Shown here one piece after another: positions 45,101 through 52,629 of a DNA stretch of 64,000 nucleotides. Numbering within the stretch: position 1 is the first letter of the stretch; each line of letters begins with the position of its first letter. Under the pieces are notes generated by a model. That model was not told the DNA's origin, ran no database searches, and saw only the letters and a program-made list of their open reading frames with translations. Source of the stretch: CATOSK01 sp963665735 (GTDB taxonomy: Bacteria > Chloroflexota > Dehalococcoidia > Lucifugimonadales > UBA3495); assembly GCA_963665735.1 (NCBI GenBank), contig OY762444.1, positions 2,542,001 through 2,606,000 on the forward strand. Reading direction: 5' to 3'. Made by a program: the position numbers and the translations under genes.

Positions 45101-47061
45101 AGGGTGTAGGAAGACGTCGTCTCGTAGTCCAGCCCGGCGGCCACGTCAATGGTTCCGTTATACTGGCCCAGACTGAATTTGTCGGCGCCCGTGCCGCTCA
45201 TGGAGTAGTACTGCGTGTCGTTGTCATCGTCATCGGCGGCTACCTTGCCCACGTCGTCCCCGATAGCCGCGTTTTCCGCGATGGACAGGGTAATGGTGTC
45301 GGACGAAAACTCCGGCTCGGTCTGGTCGTGGGTCTTCACTTCGTCGGTGTCCGACCAATCCCCATCGCCCTCGTCGTTGGCCGCCCTCATCTCTACCTGG
45401 TAATCGGTCTTGTAGGTCAGGCCAGTGATGGCGTAGTACTTCAGGGCCTTGCCCAGGTCGTCCTTTTGCGTCCAAGCGCTGTCGCTCTTCTTCTTGTAGC
45501 GCAGGTCGAAGTGGGTGATGGCCGGTTTGCCCGTCATCGCGGGAGGCTGCCAGCGCGCCGCAATCTGGTACTTGGGACTGGAGGACTGCTGCTCCGCGTC
45601 GGGGTCGAACTTGGGCGGCGGCTCGTTCACGTCGGTCACGCTGATAGTGATTGTGATGGTGTCGTCCACCACCGTGTCCGATGTCCCGCTGCTGTCCTTC
45701 AGGTCGCTGACCCCCACCGTTACGGAGTAGGAGGTGGTGGACGATTCGTAGTCCAGCGACGTGCCGGAGCCGACCTTAATCTGGCCGGTGGCGCTGTCTA
45801 TGGAGAAAGAGGAGACGTCGGTGCCGCTCAGCGAGTAGGTCAGCGTGTCGCTCTCGGTGTCGGTGGTAGTGACCGCCGCGCCCACGGCGGTGTCCGCCGC
45901 CGAGTTCTCGGCGATGCTGCGGGTGGCCGTGTCGGCGGAAAACTCCGGGTCCACGTTCTTGTCCTGCGTGGTGCCCTCGCTGGGGTCGGACCAGGAGCCG
46001 GTGCCCTGGGAGTTCTTTGCCTGCACCTGCACCTCATAGGTGGTTCCTTCCTCCAACCCGGTGATGGTCGTTTTCAGGGTGCTGCTGCTGTATTCGTTGC
46101 CCCACTGTATCCAGTTCGTCTCGTCCTTCTTCTTGTATTCCACGAAATAGCCGCTGACCTTGGGCGCGCCGTAGGTCGCTGTCCAGGTAACGTCCAGTTG
46201 GGTCTTGGGCGTGGTGGTGTTCTGAGTCACCGTGGGCGCGGCCGGCTTGTGCGGCGCCGCCGGCGAGGCCGTCGTGGCCTCCGCGACGTCGGAGTACTTC
46301 CAGCCGCAATGCCCAAAGTCGAGGTGGCTGGAATTGAACCTGATGGCAAACATCACCTCGTAGGCGGTGTTGGATTCCAGGCTCTCGATGGCCGCCTTGG
46401 AAATGTTGGCGTCCACCGTTTTCTCAGACCAGGTGCTGTCGCTCTTCTTCTTCCATTCGATTTTCGCCTGGTCTGCGCTGCCGTTGGCAGAATTTATTGA
46501 CAAGGCAAGAGCATAAAGGGTGTGCGATGGGTTGGTAGATGCGCTGACCGAGATGCTCGACTTCAGGCTAGAGCAGCCTACCCCGGCCTTCTCCAGCACC
46601 TCTATCTTGAACGACAGCATCACCGTGTCGGTGCCGTCGGTGGCGGAGTAGCGGTAGGTGGCCTGGTTGCTGGTGGCCGTCGGCGTCCCCGTGATGGTGC
46701 GGGCCGAGGCGTCGAAGGACAGGCCCGTTGGCAGTGTAGACAGGGAGTAGGTGATGCTCCCGCTGCCGCCGGTGGCTTGGGGCAGCGTGAGCGTGGTGAT
46801 GGCGTCGTCCTTGTGCCAGGACTGGTCGGCGATGGTGGCGTCGCCGAAGGACAGGTCAGCGTTGGAGTTGACTTGGGCGGTAAAGGGGCTGACCGCCGGG
46901 GCGAGGATGGAATCGTCGGCGGCGTGGATGGCTGAGCCGGGGCCTTGCCAGAGGGAAAGGGACGCCAAGCCGACGGCCAGGGCCAGCGCGAAAACGGCCC
47001 TCTGGACACTCAAAGCAGCGCTTTTCCCACGAAAGCCTTGACCCTGGTTCATTTGGCCCAT
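39184..47061 (-). CDS. Giant cadherin/FnIII surface protein, 2625 aa
   Basis: ATG 47061 follows GGAAGG and a near-consensus promoter. Domains in order: signal peptide (about 1-48, ending SAIHA), an Ig-like putative domain (65-155), then alternating FnIII domains (WTxPxxxGxPxxxxYxVxYR, LTGLTxGKTYEVQVRA) and cadherin-like domains (TRSIAENSAADTxVGAxVTATD, LDYETKTSYSVTV, ITVTINVTDVNEPP). A long PT-repeat linker is followed by one more cadherin-like domain, then about five Ig-like units (PGNKxYxxxExITAFxI). Last comes a membrane helix (LLALILGLLLLLLLLFLAK) and a short basic tail. It should span outward from the membrane and bind cells or surfaces; calcium binding by the cadherin units is likely. 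Intact over 7.9 kb. Confidence 0.85.
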   Translation of the reverse strand: MGQMNQGQGFRGKSAALSVQRAVFALALAVGLASLSLWQGPGSAIHAADDSILAPAVSPFTAQVNSNADLSFGDATIADQSWHKDDAITTLTLPQATGGSGSITYSLSTLPTGLSFDASARTITGTPTATSNQATYRYSATDGTDTVMLSFKIEVLEKAGVGCSSLKSSISVSASTNPSHTLYALALSINSANGSADQAKIEWKKKSDSTWSEKTVDANISKAAIESLESNTAYEVMFAIRFNSSHLDFGHCGWKYSDVAEATTASPAAPHKPAAPTVTQNTTTPKTQLDVTWTATYGAPKVSGYFVEYKKKDETNWIQWGNEYSSSTLKTTITGLEEGTTYEVQVQAKNSQGTGSWSDPSEGTTQDKNVDPEFSADTATRSIAENSAADTAVGAAVTTTDTESDTLTYSLSGTDVSSFSIDSATGQIKVGSGTSLDYESSTTSYSVTVGVSDLKDSSGTSDTVVDDTITITISVTDVNEPPPKFDPDAEQQSSSPKYQIAARWQPPAMTGKPAITHFDLRYKKKSDSAWTQKDDLGKALKYYAITGLTYKTDYQVEMRAANDEGDGDWSDTDEVKTHDQTEPEFSSDTITLSIAENAAIGDDVGKVAADDDDNDTQYYSMSGTGADKFSLGQYNGTIDVAAGLDYETTSSYTLTLSVKDKKASDDTADDVVDDTITVTINVTDVNEPPPKLSAPTVAANSTTPTTKLDVSWTAPTNTQMSGKPAVSDYDVQYRLAGATDWTEWNASNTSTTTSATITGLTSGKTYEVRVRAGNHEGDGAWSDSGSAITDASAVTRSVAENSAAGTNVGAAVTAKSTNTTYTYTHALSGTDASKFEIGSTTGQTTVKSGTSLDYETKTSYSVTVTVTAAAKTQGANIQSVDPNAPGDYTVPVTINVTDVNEPPPKLSAPTVAANSTTPSTKLDVSWTAPTTTEMSGKPAVSDYDVQYRLSGGSTWTDASFTGTGTSTTLTGLTKGKTYEVQVRAGNAEGDGPWSDSGTAITDASAVTRSVAENSAAGANVGAAVTAKSTNTTYTYNHALSGTDASSFEIGSTTGQITVKSGTSLDYETKTSYTVIVTVTATAKNAGVNSQSLDPNAPGDYKVPVTINVTDVNEPPAFADDTATRSIAENSAADTAIGAVVTATDPDTNNTNFNTLTYSLTGTDAGKFNIGSTTGQLTVKTGNIPDYEAKTSYSVTVNVTDGKNASGTADTTADDTIAVTINVTDVLEPPARPAKPTVEANTTTPTTKLDVSWTAPDMTGKPAITDYDVQYRLTGDSSWTDASFTGTTTSTTLTGLTKGKSYDVQVLATNDEGDSPWSATGVGITVAAGANAITRSIAENSAANANVGAPVTVTANTNNYTLTHALSGTDASKFEIASSTGQITVKSGTSLDYETKTSYAVTVTVTAASAGANSQSFTMNPNAPGDYIIPVTINVTDVNEGPQFSAATDTRNIAENSAAGTNIGAAVEAGADPEGDTKHYSLTGTDASKFNIGESTGQITVKTGNIPDYEAKTSYSVTVNVTDKKAADGTADTVIDDTITVTINVTDVAEPPAAPTIKVVANSTTPTTKIDVSWTAPDMTGKPPITDYDVQYRLSGGSTWTSHSFTGTGTSTTLTGLTEGKSYQAQVRAVNDEGDGAWSSSGTAITDANAVTRSVPENSVAGTNVGKPVTAKATNTTYTYTHALSGTDAGKFSINSSTGQITVKSGTNLDYETKTSYSVIVTVTAAAKSQGNANAQSVDPNAPGDYIVPVTINVTDIDETPAFPASATRSVNEHIGTATDDGTTKVGAAVTATDAEDETLYYSLSGTDADKFGIDEATGQITVAKDINLNYESGTTSYSVTVEVSDRNDESGNSDTVMDDTIAVTINVTDVKEPPGKPGTPTEKTATSTSLTATWDAPDMTGKPAIQTYWVRWWPEGKDGEYATTNTVGNKNEITITKYPNDDFIGKPLTPGTAYEVKVLAGNAEGYDESNWSDVGTLRTGAVVIQPTPTPAPTPTPTPTPTPTPTPGGGGSGPSSPQPTPVPTPTPTPVPTPTPTPTPTPQAAGNNNPSFSQNSTARSVNENSPAATNIGAAVTATDPDGDALTYLLGGTDAGSFAINAATGQLSVGQGTLLDYETRISYSITVGVSDRKDLQGNADSMIDDTIAVTINVLNVNELPVIINPGNKKYGLNETITAFTIEATDEDIGDTVTLTLTGLPAGLSFNGSSVSGTTSAQTSGNYTVTIAASDGVGPKVTDTFRIEVSDSNGPPAITNPGNKTYDQGETITAFDIVVTDPDNDPVTVTVTSLPSSLGYASGQVSGTVGAQTVAGVYVVTITANDGVNPDVTENFNVTVIKPAAITTTTADSPDQNVSGVVGQEEASTPFNLGVLGPDEGDSPWGTAPDIVAGGLPYIVHPGDRRYPQGEAITPFFIVVIDPDGDEVMTQLRELPEGLYFNNGMVQGTVGATAKVGAYLVEIAATDGHGPTVSETFTIMIGDAIGWPEIVSPGNKRYQQGESIMPFPIRVHEADGMTLTVEGLPAGLSYNGANGMVRGTVDSEAEVGDYPVKLTLSDGETVTVEKTFGIEVTKGGFPLLALILGLLLLLLLLFLAKIIRDALRRRAGVISPAELDRSLGQVNPASNRSAELH

Positions 47062-47107
47062 AATCCTTCCACTGGATGAGGGGTTGGTGGATAACGATTA
47101 ACGGATG

Positions 47108-47136
47108 ATATTATGGGCCGCAACTATGTTTGTCAA
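47108..47136 (-). promoter_or_regulatory. Sigma-70-type promoter of the giant surface protein gene
   Basis: TTGACA (47136-47131) and TAATAT (47113-47108) with exactly 17 bases between, 47 bases upstream of ATG 47061. The match to consensus is 11 of 12. Confidence 0.7.
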
Positions 47137-47460
47137 GTGTAAGGTTGACTTGCCCCACAATCAAGTCGTCAAACGTATTTCCATCCGACACCCAGCCCGG
47201 CAATAGATACATCAATGAACAATCCCCCAGGAACGCGCCCAATCCACACGCAAAAGGCCCCAAACCCCCGCTCCCAAGCAAAAAAAGTCCCCCAAAAGTC
47301 ACACTTCCAAGCACAGAACGCCCGTGGATTGACGGACACCGTTCGCGGTGCAGCTGTCGAACCATCCCACAACCCGGAAGGGCGTATGTCCGTGCACCCC
47401 TACCTCCATAGCCAAAACCCCCGCCAATTTATGAAAAACTCCCCGGCAAAAAGCCGGCCA
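47137..47460. other. Intergenic, no gene seen
   Basis: About 320 bases, A/C-rich on the plus strand, between the surface-protein promoter and the IS5 remnant. A hairpin (CCGGCCA TG TGGCCGG) lies at about 47454-47469. Confidence 0.4.
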
Positions 47461-47771
47461 TGTGGCCGGGCCAGTCCGATGACGGGGTGGAGGGACGGAA
47501 ACTGCCGGAACGGGTGGGGAAACTCCGGCGAACCGCGGCACCTGGTCATGGACTGCGCCTATGAGGAAGACGAGACTCGGCAACCGGCCCGGGGGCTGGG
47601 GTACTTTCCGACGGCGCCGCCCCGGCATCATCGGAAAGTCCGGTGGGAGTACCGCCGGGAGCTGTACGCCCGGAGAAACATTGTGGAGCGGTTGATCCGG
47701 CGGTTGCAGGGGTGCCTGCGGGCCTCACTAGGTGCGACAAGCTGGACCTGATGTATCCGGTGTACGTGACC
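47461..47771 (+). pseudogene. IS5-family transposase fragment
   Basis: Reads EGRKLPERVGKL, then in a shifted frame VMDCAYEEDETRQPARGLGYF, WEYRRELYARRNIVERLIRRLQGC and DKLDLMYPVYVTF. It is the C-terminal third of the same kind of transposase as at 437-964. Its right end joins directly to the truncated hypothetical gene on the other strand (47772-47926), so the insertion caused that truncation. Confidence 0.75.
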
Positions 47772-47926
47772 TTCCCCTCCCGGTCCAGCCAGAGGGACTC
47801 CCGGCGCCAGGTTCCGGGGTGTTCTTCAACCATCCGGGCGACGGCCCGCAGGCCGCGTCCGACGCTGACTTCCCCTGCCTGGCGAAGTTGGGGAAGAGAT
47901 TCCCGGAGTATGTTGGCCGCGGCCAT
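47772..47926 (-). pseudogene. Truncated hypothetical protein, copy B
   Basis: ATG 47926 gives ILRESLPQLRQAGEVSVGRGL, RMVEEHPGTWRRESLWLDREGK and is then cut by the IS5 fragment. Paralogue of the gene at 28671-29096, with Arg where that copy has a stop. Confidence 0.65.
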
Positions 47927-47950
47927 GGTTCCCTTCTCCTTGAAGAATCC

Positions 47951-48571
47951 TTATTCCGCCGGCACGGTGACGGTGGCGACCACGTGCCCGTTCACCGCTA
48001 CTTCGTAGCTGCAGCCCCGTTGCAGGTCTTCGGGCAGGGGTATGTCTTTGACATTCTCCTTCAATGCCTGGGCGCAGGCTATCGCCTGGGTTTCGGCGTC
48101 GTTCACGAAGGTTACGGCAACCATCAGCTTGTCTTCTTCCACCTCCAGGCCATGCCCGGTCACCCGGTAGCAGTAACTGGGCAATGCGGTAGCCACGCGC
48201 AGGCTGAAACCGTCGCCGGCGGGAATCACCGATACCGACTCCACCCATAGCGGCCAGAGTTTATCCAGCAAATCCGGGGGCGGCTGCGGGGGAATAACGG
48301 TGGGGATCGCCGTCGGGGTGACGGCCGGGGTTTCCGCAGCAACCGGTTCCGGCTCCGGCGTCGCGCCGCCGGGGTCGTCGTGCGGTGTTGGGGAAGGCTC
48401 CGATGTTGGCGGCGTCGTCTCCTCTGTCGGTGGCAGCGCGGTTGCAACGACCGCCGTGGCCGTCAGGGTAGCGGCAGCCGGTGTTTCGGTAGCTGCCGGC
48501 GCGTCGGCTGTCCCGCAGGCCATCGCCGCGGCCATCAGAAACATGATGAAAAATCCGGGTAATGCTCTCAT
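47951..48571 (-). CDS. Lipoprotein with Pro/Thr linker, copy B
   Basis: 206 residues. Lipoprotein signal (FIMFLMAAAMAC), a linker rich in Pro/Thr/Ala, and a C-terminal domain almost identical to copy A (SYCYRVTGHGLEVEEDKL, QRGCSYEVAVNGHVVATV). The linker differs much more than the domain, so selection acts on the domain. Function unknown. Confidence 0.7.
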   Translation of the reverse strand: MRALPGFFIMFLMAAAMACGTADAPAATETPAAATLTATAVVATALPPTEETTPPTSEPSPTPHDDPGGATPEPEPVAAETPAVTPTAIPTVIPPQPPPDLLDKLWPLWVESVSVIPAGDGFSLRVATALPSYCYRVTGHGLEVEEDKLMVAVTFVNDAETQAIACAQALKENVKDIPLPEDLQRGCSYEVAVNGHVVATVTVPAE

Positions 48572-48770
48572 GCGTCAACTGCTCCATACACGGGGAATTA
48601 TTTCCGCCCCGTGTTCTCTTAATCCAGCCCAGCAACTGGTAGGGATGGGGAAGAAAATCTGTGCAATTTGGTAGCCTAAAGGCTGGATCTAGTATTTTGG
48701 CTACCAGTTTACACAACGAGTTGGTGAGCCCCGTTGTGGGTCCCGTTGGGATTAACCCGTTCGTCGGTCA

Positions 48771-49064
48771 CTACCCACCGGTTGGCCGCGCCGTGTTCAG
48801 CTGCCGGGCGTCCCGGTTCAACGTCAGCCGGAGGGGTTCCATTTCCTCGCCCCGCCGCCACCGGTTCAGCCACCGCATCACCGTGGGCGCGTGCCGGTAG
48901 GAGTAGCTCCGGTTCCCGTACTCGCCCCGGGTGTTGACGCTTCCCACCTGGGGGTTCTGCATCAGGCCGTTCTCCCGCAGGGCCAATGCCAGGGGGTTGC
49001 CCTCGCCGCTGCGGCTGCGTCGGACGTGGTCGGACGTCACGGTGAATTGGGAGGCGTTCTTCAA
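48771..49064 (-). CDS. Small conserved protein coupled to guanylate kinase, copy B
   Basis: TTG 49064 overlaps the kinase stop (TTGA) exactly as in copy A. 97 residues, highly similar to copy A in FTVTSDHVRRSRSGEGNPL and APTVMRWLNRWRRGEEMEPL, diverging only near the ends. Kept open despite damage in its neighbours. Confidence 0.6.
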   Translation of the reverse strand: MKNASQFTVTSDHVRRSRSGEGNPLALALRENGLMQNPQVGSVNTRGEYGNRSYSYRHAPTVMRWLNRWRRGEEMEPLRLTLNRDARQLNTARPTGG

Positions 49065-49633
49065 ACTTTCTTTCCAAGTATCACCCGTTCCACCAGGGCA
49101 ACGGTTTCCTCCAGCTTTCCTTCCCGGTTGACCAGAACGTGGTCGAAGTCTTTTCCCCGCTCCGTCTCCCACCGGGCGTTCCTGAGCCGGGTCTCCAGGT
49201 CGGCGGGTTCCAGTCCCCGCCTTTCCAGCCGCCGGCGCGGCTGCCCTTCGTCCTCGGGCATCAGGAACACTCTTGCGGCCTGGGGCATAAGCCCTTTGAC
49301 CTGTTCCGCTCCCTGCACGTCCACTTTGAGGATAACATTCCGCCCCTCGGCCAGGGGTTTGCCTATCTCGTCGCTGGGGGTTCCGTAGAAGCGCCCGTGG
49401 AGCAGGGAGGTTTCCAGAAATTTTCCTTCCCGTTCGATTTTGAGGAACTCCTCCGGGCTGATGAACCGGTACTCGCGCCCGTGCTGCTCCCCGGGGCGCA
49501 TGGGCCGGGTGGTGACGGTTAGGGGCAGGTGGAGTTGGGGGTGTCGTTCCTTCAACCGTTCCAGGAAGGCGTCCTTGTCCACGCAGGAAGGTCCGGCCAA
49601 CAGGGTGAGGGTCGGCTGGTTCGGGGATTTCAT
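49061..49633 (-). CDS. Guanylate kinase-like protein with damaged P-loop, copy B
   Basis: 190 residues, full length and colinear with copy A. TRPMRPGEQHGREY, FYGTPSDEI and ILKVDVQGAEQVK are kept, but the P-loop reads GPSCVDKD: two glycines of GPSGVGKD are replaced (G17 to C, G19 to D). These glycines shape phosphate binding, so ATP binding is probably lost. It may be a decaying duplicate or a GMP-binding protein without kinase activity. Confidence 0.75.
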   Translation of the reverse strand: MKSPNQPTLTLLAGPSCVDKDAFLERLKERHPQLHLPLTVTTRPMRPGEQHGREYRFISPEEFLKIEREGKFLETSLLHGRFYGTPSDEIGKPLAEGRNVILKVDVQGAEQVKGLMPQAARVFLMPEDEGQPRRRLERRGLEPADLETRLRNARWETERGKDFDHVLVNREGKLEETVALVERVILGKKV

Positions 49634-49706
49634 GGGCGCGAAGTCATCTCCTTCCGCTCTTTTTAGCGGATTGGGGAGTATGCGGGGTTTGGCGGGTTGG
49701 GGGAGG

Positions 49707-50159
49707 TCAGGCAGGCGGGGCGATTATTCGCCGGAAGTCGGCGTCGTTGAGGATGCGGAAGGGAGTTTCGGGGTTCATCGCCAGCAATTTGTTGTCGCCG
49801 GTAATGAGGTATTCGGCGGTTCCCGCGTAGGCCAGGTCAATGAACATCCGGTCGGTTTCATCCTGGCATTGTGGGTTGCCGGGTTCGTCTTCCAGCTTGA
49901 TCGTCTCACACCATTGAGTGTAGTCGTTGAGGCCTCTTTCCACAAACAGTATTGCCTGGTACTCTTTTGGGGTGGGAGATGCCTCTTTCAGCTTCCTCCG
50001 GAGTTCTTCAACGCTTTCCTCGCAGATCAGGGGGATGACGCTGTATGACTTCCAGGATTTGACCAGCCAGTTCTCGTCAGGTGATTTGTATGTCAGGATG
50101 GGTACCAGTATATTGGTATCTATGACGATTTTGATTCTGCCGGGTTGGCTGTCCGTCAT
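49707..50159 (-). CDS. PIN-domain protein, copy B
   Basis: 150 residues, intact. IVIDTNILVPILTYKSPDEN and DETDRMFIDLAYAGTAEYLITGDNKLL keep the acidic PIN residues. It overlaps the TPR gene stop by four bases (ATGA), as copy A overlaps with GTGA. The protein is clearly more diverged from copy A than the kinase pair is, which would fit different targets. Confidence 0.75.
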   Translation of the reverse strand: MTDSQPGRIKIVIDTNILVPILTYKSPDENWLVKSWKSYSVIPLICEESVEELRRKLKEASPTPKEYQAILFVERGLNDYTQWCETIKLEDEPGNPQCQDETDRMFIDLAYAGTAEYLITGDNKLLAMNPETPFRILNDADFRRIIAPPA

Positions 50160-50938
50160 ACGGCTATCCGGTCCATGCTGTCGGTGAACTCCTTTTTACT
50201 GAGTTCGGAGGCTTCTTCGAATTCCCGGTTGGCAGTTTCCCAGTCGTCCATTTCCTTGTACGCGATGCCCAGGTTGGCATGGTAAAGCGGTCTATCGGGA
50301 TCGATTTCTATGGCTTGGTTGAAGAGGGTCGCGGCAATTTCCGGTTCCCCTATTTCCAGGAAAAGCACCCCCAGGTTGTTGTGGTGCATTGGGTCTTCCG
50401 GGTCCATGGATAGGGCTTCTTCAAGACTGCCGCAGGCGTCCTCGTACTCGCCCAGTTCGATGAGAACCAGTCCCCGGTTGCCGTGGGCAATATCCAGTCC
50501 TTGGTCCAGTTGGATCGCTTTTTCCAAGTGGTCCAGCGCCTTTTCGTGTTCTCCGATTTCGAGCTAGAGCACACCGATGTTGTTGTGGGCCAATCCCAGT
50601 TCGGGGTCCCGGTCAATGGCTTCCCTGAAGTTTCTGAAGGCCCTGGTGATGTTCCCGGTTTCGAGGCTTCTCATCCCGGCGTCGTTCCGGCGTAGAGCGG
50701 TTCCGTCTGCGGCGACCCGGTACTCCCTCCAATCCCGGTATTCCGTTGGCCGGAGGCATCGCTCGGCTCTGGCCAGTCTCAGGAGCATCTGTTCCCGTTC
50801 TTCTTGCTCCAGTCGCCTTTTCTCCCTGAGTCGCGCCTCTTTCAGGAATTCAGCCAAGTCTCCCGGCGGTTGCCGGTAATTGCGATCGGCTACTTTCGGA
50901 AAACGCCGGTACTTGTAGTCTGCATGAACTGGCTGCAT
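50156..50938 (-). pseudogene. TPR-repeat protein, copy B, with premature amber stop
   Basis: ATG 50938. The N-terminal half (VHADYKYRRFPK, LRLARAERCLR, AFRNFREAIDRDPELGLAHNNIGVL) ends in TAG at 50564-50566, where copy A has Tyr (MIYLEIG). The frame continues as LEIGEHEKALDHLEKAIQLD to 50156 with about four more TPRs. A restart inside is possible, so the PIN partner may still be translated. Confidence 0.7.
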
Positions 50939-51065
50939 GGTGTCTCTTCCTGTTCCAGGTTGACCGTCATTCTACCATGTTCTCCTCAAAACCTTCGGGC
51001 TAGGGTGCGCGCAGGTAATTTACCATCCTCCCTTCCGGTTCCGGAGCTCCGGGCCTCTCACCTGC

Positions 51066-51398
51066 CTATAACTCCCGGATAAGCGCTTGCTCCACAGCTT
51101 CCTGCATATCGTTCAGCGCTTCCTCCGACGCGTCCTCGCACCGCCGGCCCAGTTCCGCCAGTTTCTCCGATGTCAGGACGCTCTCCAGGTCTGGGTCGTC
51201 CTCGGTCCATGCTTCCAGCTTGGCATCCAGCATATCTACGACTCCGGGGTTGACGTTCCGGAAGTGGGCGGGGGTGAAGGTGAACTTCCCCAGTTCGCTG
51301 CTGACGTTGACGGGGTAGTTGGGCGCGGCGCCGTGGGGTTGGAACCCCTGGCACAGTTCGTTGAACTCGGCGACGAAATCGTTGTTTCCGGTGGTCAT
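51066..51398 (-). CDS. Hypothetical protein, 110 aa
   Basis: ATG 51398 behind GAGGAG. Begins TTGNNDFVAEFNELCQGFQP and ends in an acidic helix (RRCEDASEEALNDMQEAVEQ). Last of four small minus-strand genes with tight spacing. No recognised family. Confidence 0.55.
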   Translation of the reverse strand: MTTGNNDFVAEFNELCQGFQPHGAAPNYPVNVSSELGKFTFTPAHFRNVNPGVVDMLDAKLEAWTEDDPDLESVLTSEKLAELGRRCEDASEEALNDMQEAVEQALIREL

Positions 51399-51403
51399 GG
51401 CGT

Positions 51404-51778
51404 TTACTTCTCCTCGGGGAGCCTGACTTTTAACATGGCCTGGTGGGTCCTGGGGGCCTTGGAAGTTTTCGGATTTCGGATGTCTCCGGTCTCCTCCCGG
51501 AGCAGGCTCTCCAGCCTTTTCCACTCTGGGACGTACCTTCCCCACGTCTCCGATGCTTTCGCCAGGAGGGGCAGCGCGGCGGTTGCTTCCGGCACCTTTT
51601 CCAGCAGCAGCAGGCAGCGGCGCAGGTCGTCGGGGTCCAAGGGGTGCCTTGGGTGGTGACCGCCCTCTCCGGTCAGGGCCGTGCGGATGATCTCCAGGGA
51701 GGATTTTCCCACCTGGCCGTTTATCATCCATTCCAGGGCCCGGTCCCGGGCGTTGTCGTTCAAGCGGTATTCGTTCAT
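51404..51778 (-). CDS. Phage/ICE-type hypothetical protein, 124 aa
   Basis: ATG 51778. The segment HPLDPDDLRRCLLLLEKVPEA and ETWGRYVPEWKRLESLL resembles a small protein often seen in phage and integrative-element gene clusters (from memory; unnamed). Intact, 5 bases before the next gene's ATG. Confidence 0.5.
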   Translation of the reverse strand: MNEYRLNDNARDRALEWMINGQVGKSSLEIIRTALTGEGGHHPRHPLDPDDLRRCLLLLEKVPEATAALPLLAKASETWGRYVPEWKRLESLLREETGDIRNPKTSKAPRTHQAMLKVRLPEEK

Positions 51779-51829
51779 CGGATCTCTCTTCACTTTTTGG
51801 AAATCGTCCGGCGGTGGCGGCGCCGCGGT

Positions 51830-52441
51830 TCACTCTTCTTCCGCGGGGGGCAGCGCCTCCCGGGGCTGGGTCATGGTGGGTATGGCCGTCTGCGGGTGCC
51901 GGGACAGGGCGTAGGCTTCCACCTCGGCCTTGGCCTCGGTCACCGTCTTGTCCATCTGCCGGGCGAACTGCTCCTGCACGAAGGGCAGGTTGGTCTGCAG
52001 CCTTCCCCTCAGGATTTCCAGCCTCCTCCGTACCGAACCCTTGGTCTTCGGGGTGAGTTCGTCAACGATGTCGACGCTCTGGGCCATGCTCTCGTGAACC
52101 TCGGCCTCGAACTGCTCCCTGACCCGGGGCGCCGGCGGCGGCCGGAGTCGCTGCTCGTCCCCGACGACGAATTCCAGGGTGATGGGAGTCCCGCCCCCCT
52201 GTCCCAGGGAGGTGATGGCCTCGGCGAACTGGGCCGGGGACATGACGGCCTGCAGGATCACCTTGTTGCCGTGAATCCAGTCCTGGCTCAGGTGGCGGGA
52301 GCGCTCGGCGGTCATCACCTCCACCATGATGACGTTTTGGTGGGTGATGGAGGAGCTGAACAGGGACATATCCGCGGGTCCGTTGACCCGGCTGAAAGAG
52401 ATGGTGCCGTAGGACTCGTGGGTTTCTTTCTCTTGGCTCAT
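51830..52441 (-). CDS. Phage/ICE-type conserved protein, 203 aa
   Basis: ATG 52441 overlaps the upstream stop (ATGA). YGTISFSRVNGPADMSLFSS, SITHQNVIMVEVMTAERSR, LSQDWIHGNKVILQAVMSPAQ and AEAITSLGQGGGTPITLE match a family I recall from phage and mobile-element clusters (SRVxG ... LFGSSIxHxxxIxL ... LSxxQFAExIxxxxxGxGxP). A C-terminal coiled coil follows. Function unknown. Confidence 0.6.
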   Translation of the reverse strand: MSQEKETHESYGTISFSRVNGPADMSLFSSSITHQNVIMVEVMTAERSRHLSQDWIHGNKVILQAVMSPAQFAEAITSLGQGGGTPITLEFVVGDEQRLRPPPAPRVREQFEAEVHESMAQSVDIVDELTPKTKGSVRRRLEILRGRLQTNLPFVQEQFARQMDKTVTEAKAEVEAYALSRHPQTAIPTMTQPREALPPAEEE

Positions 52442-52611
52442 TCTTTCTCCGTGTCCCGCAGCGCGTCCCTCTCCGCTTGGGGCAGCTTCCGCCAGACGTC
52501 CCAGGCGGCGGCGCCCCCGGCGTGTTCCAGGTGATCGCAGACGGGCATGGGGTTCCGGGTCAGTCCAGCCAGGTGACGACATCGCCACGGGCGGACTCCC
52601 GGTTTGCCCAT
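52438..52611 (-). CDS. Small hypothetical protein, up to 57 aa
   Basis: The TGA at 52438-52440 overlaps the next ATG. ATG 52611 or 52548 could be the start. The 3' part reads VCDHLEHAGGAAAWDVWRKL, then acidic and basic residues. Supported by the coupled stop/start and lack of other coding here. Confidence 0.4.
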   Translation of the reverse strand: MGKPGVRPWRCRHLAGLTRNPMPVCDHLEHAGGAAAWDVWRKLPQAERDALRDTEKE

Positions 52612-52629
52612 TGGACCAAAGTTGTTTGC

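Larger units (their letters stand above)
47772..50938 (-). repeat. Diverged second copy of the lipoprotein-gmk-PIN-TPR block
   Basis: Six genes occur in the same order and strand as at 28671-34085. The second copy lacks the DUF445 gene and the small zinc-ribbon gene. Parts of the lipoprotein and kinase genes are nearly identical at the protein level, whereas PIN and TPR have diverged more. Several genes of copy B carry damage (truncation, P-loop change, premature stop). Confidence 0.8.

Noticed and set aside
44428..46500. Another long plus-strand frame
   Set aside because: Same reason: antisense of FnIII/cadherin repeats, which avoid stops in that frame because of codon bias.
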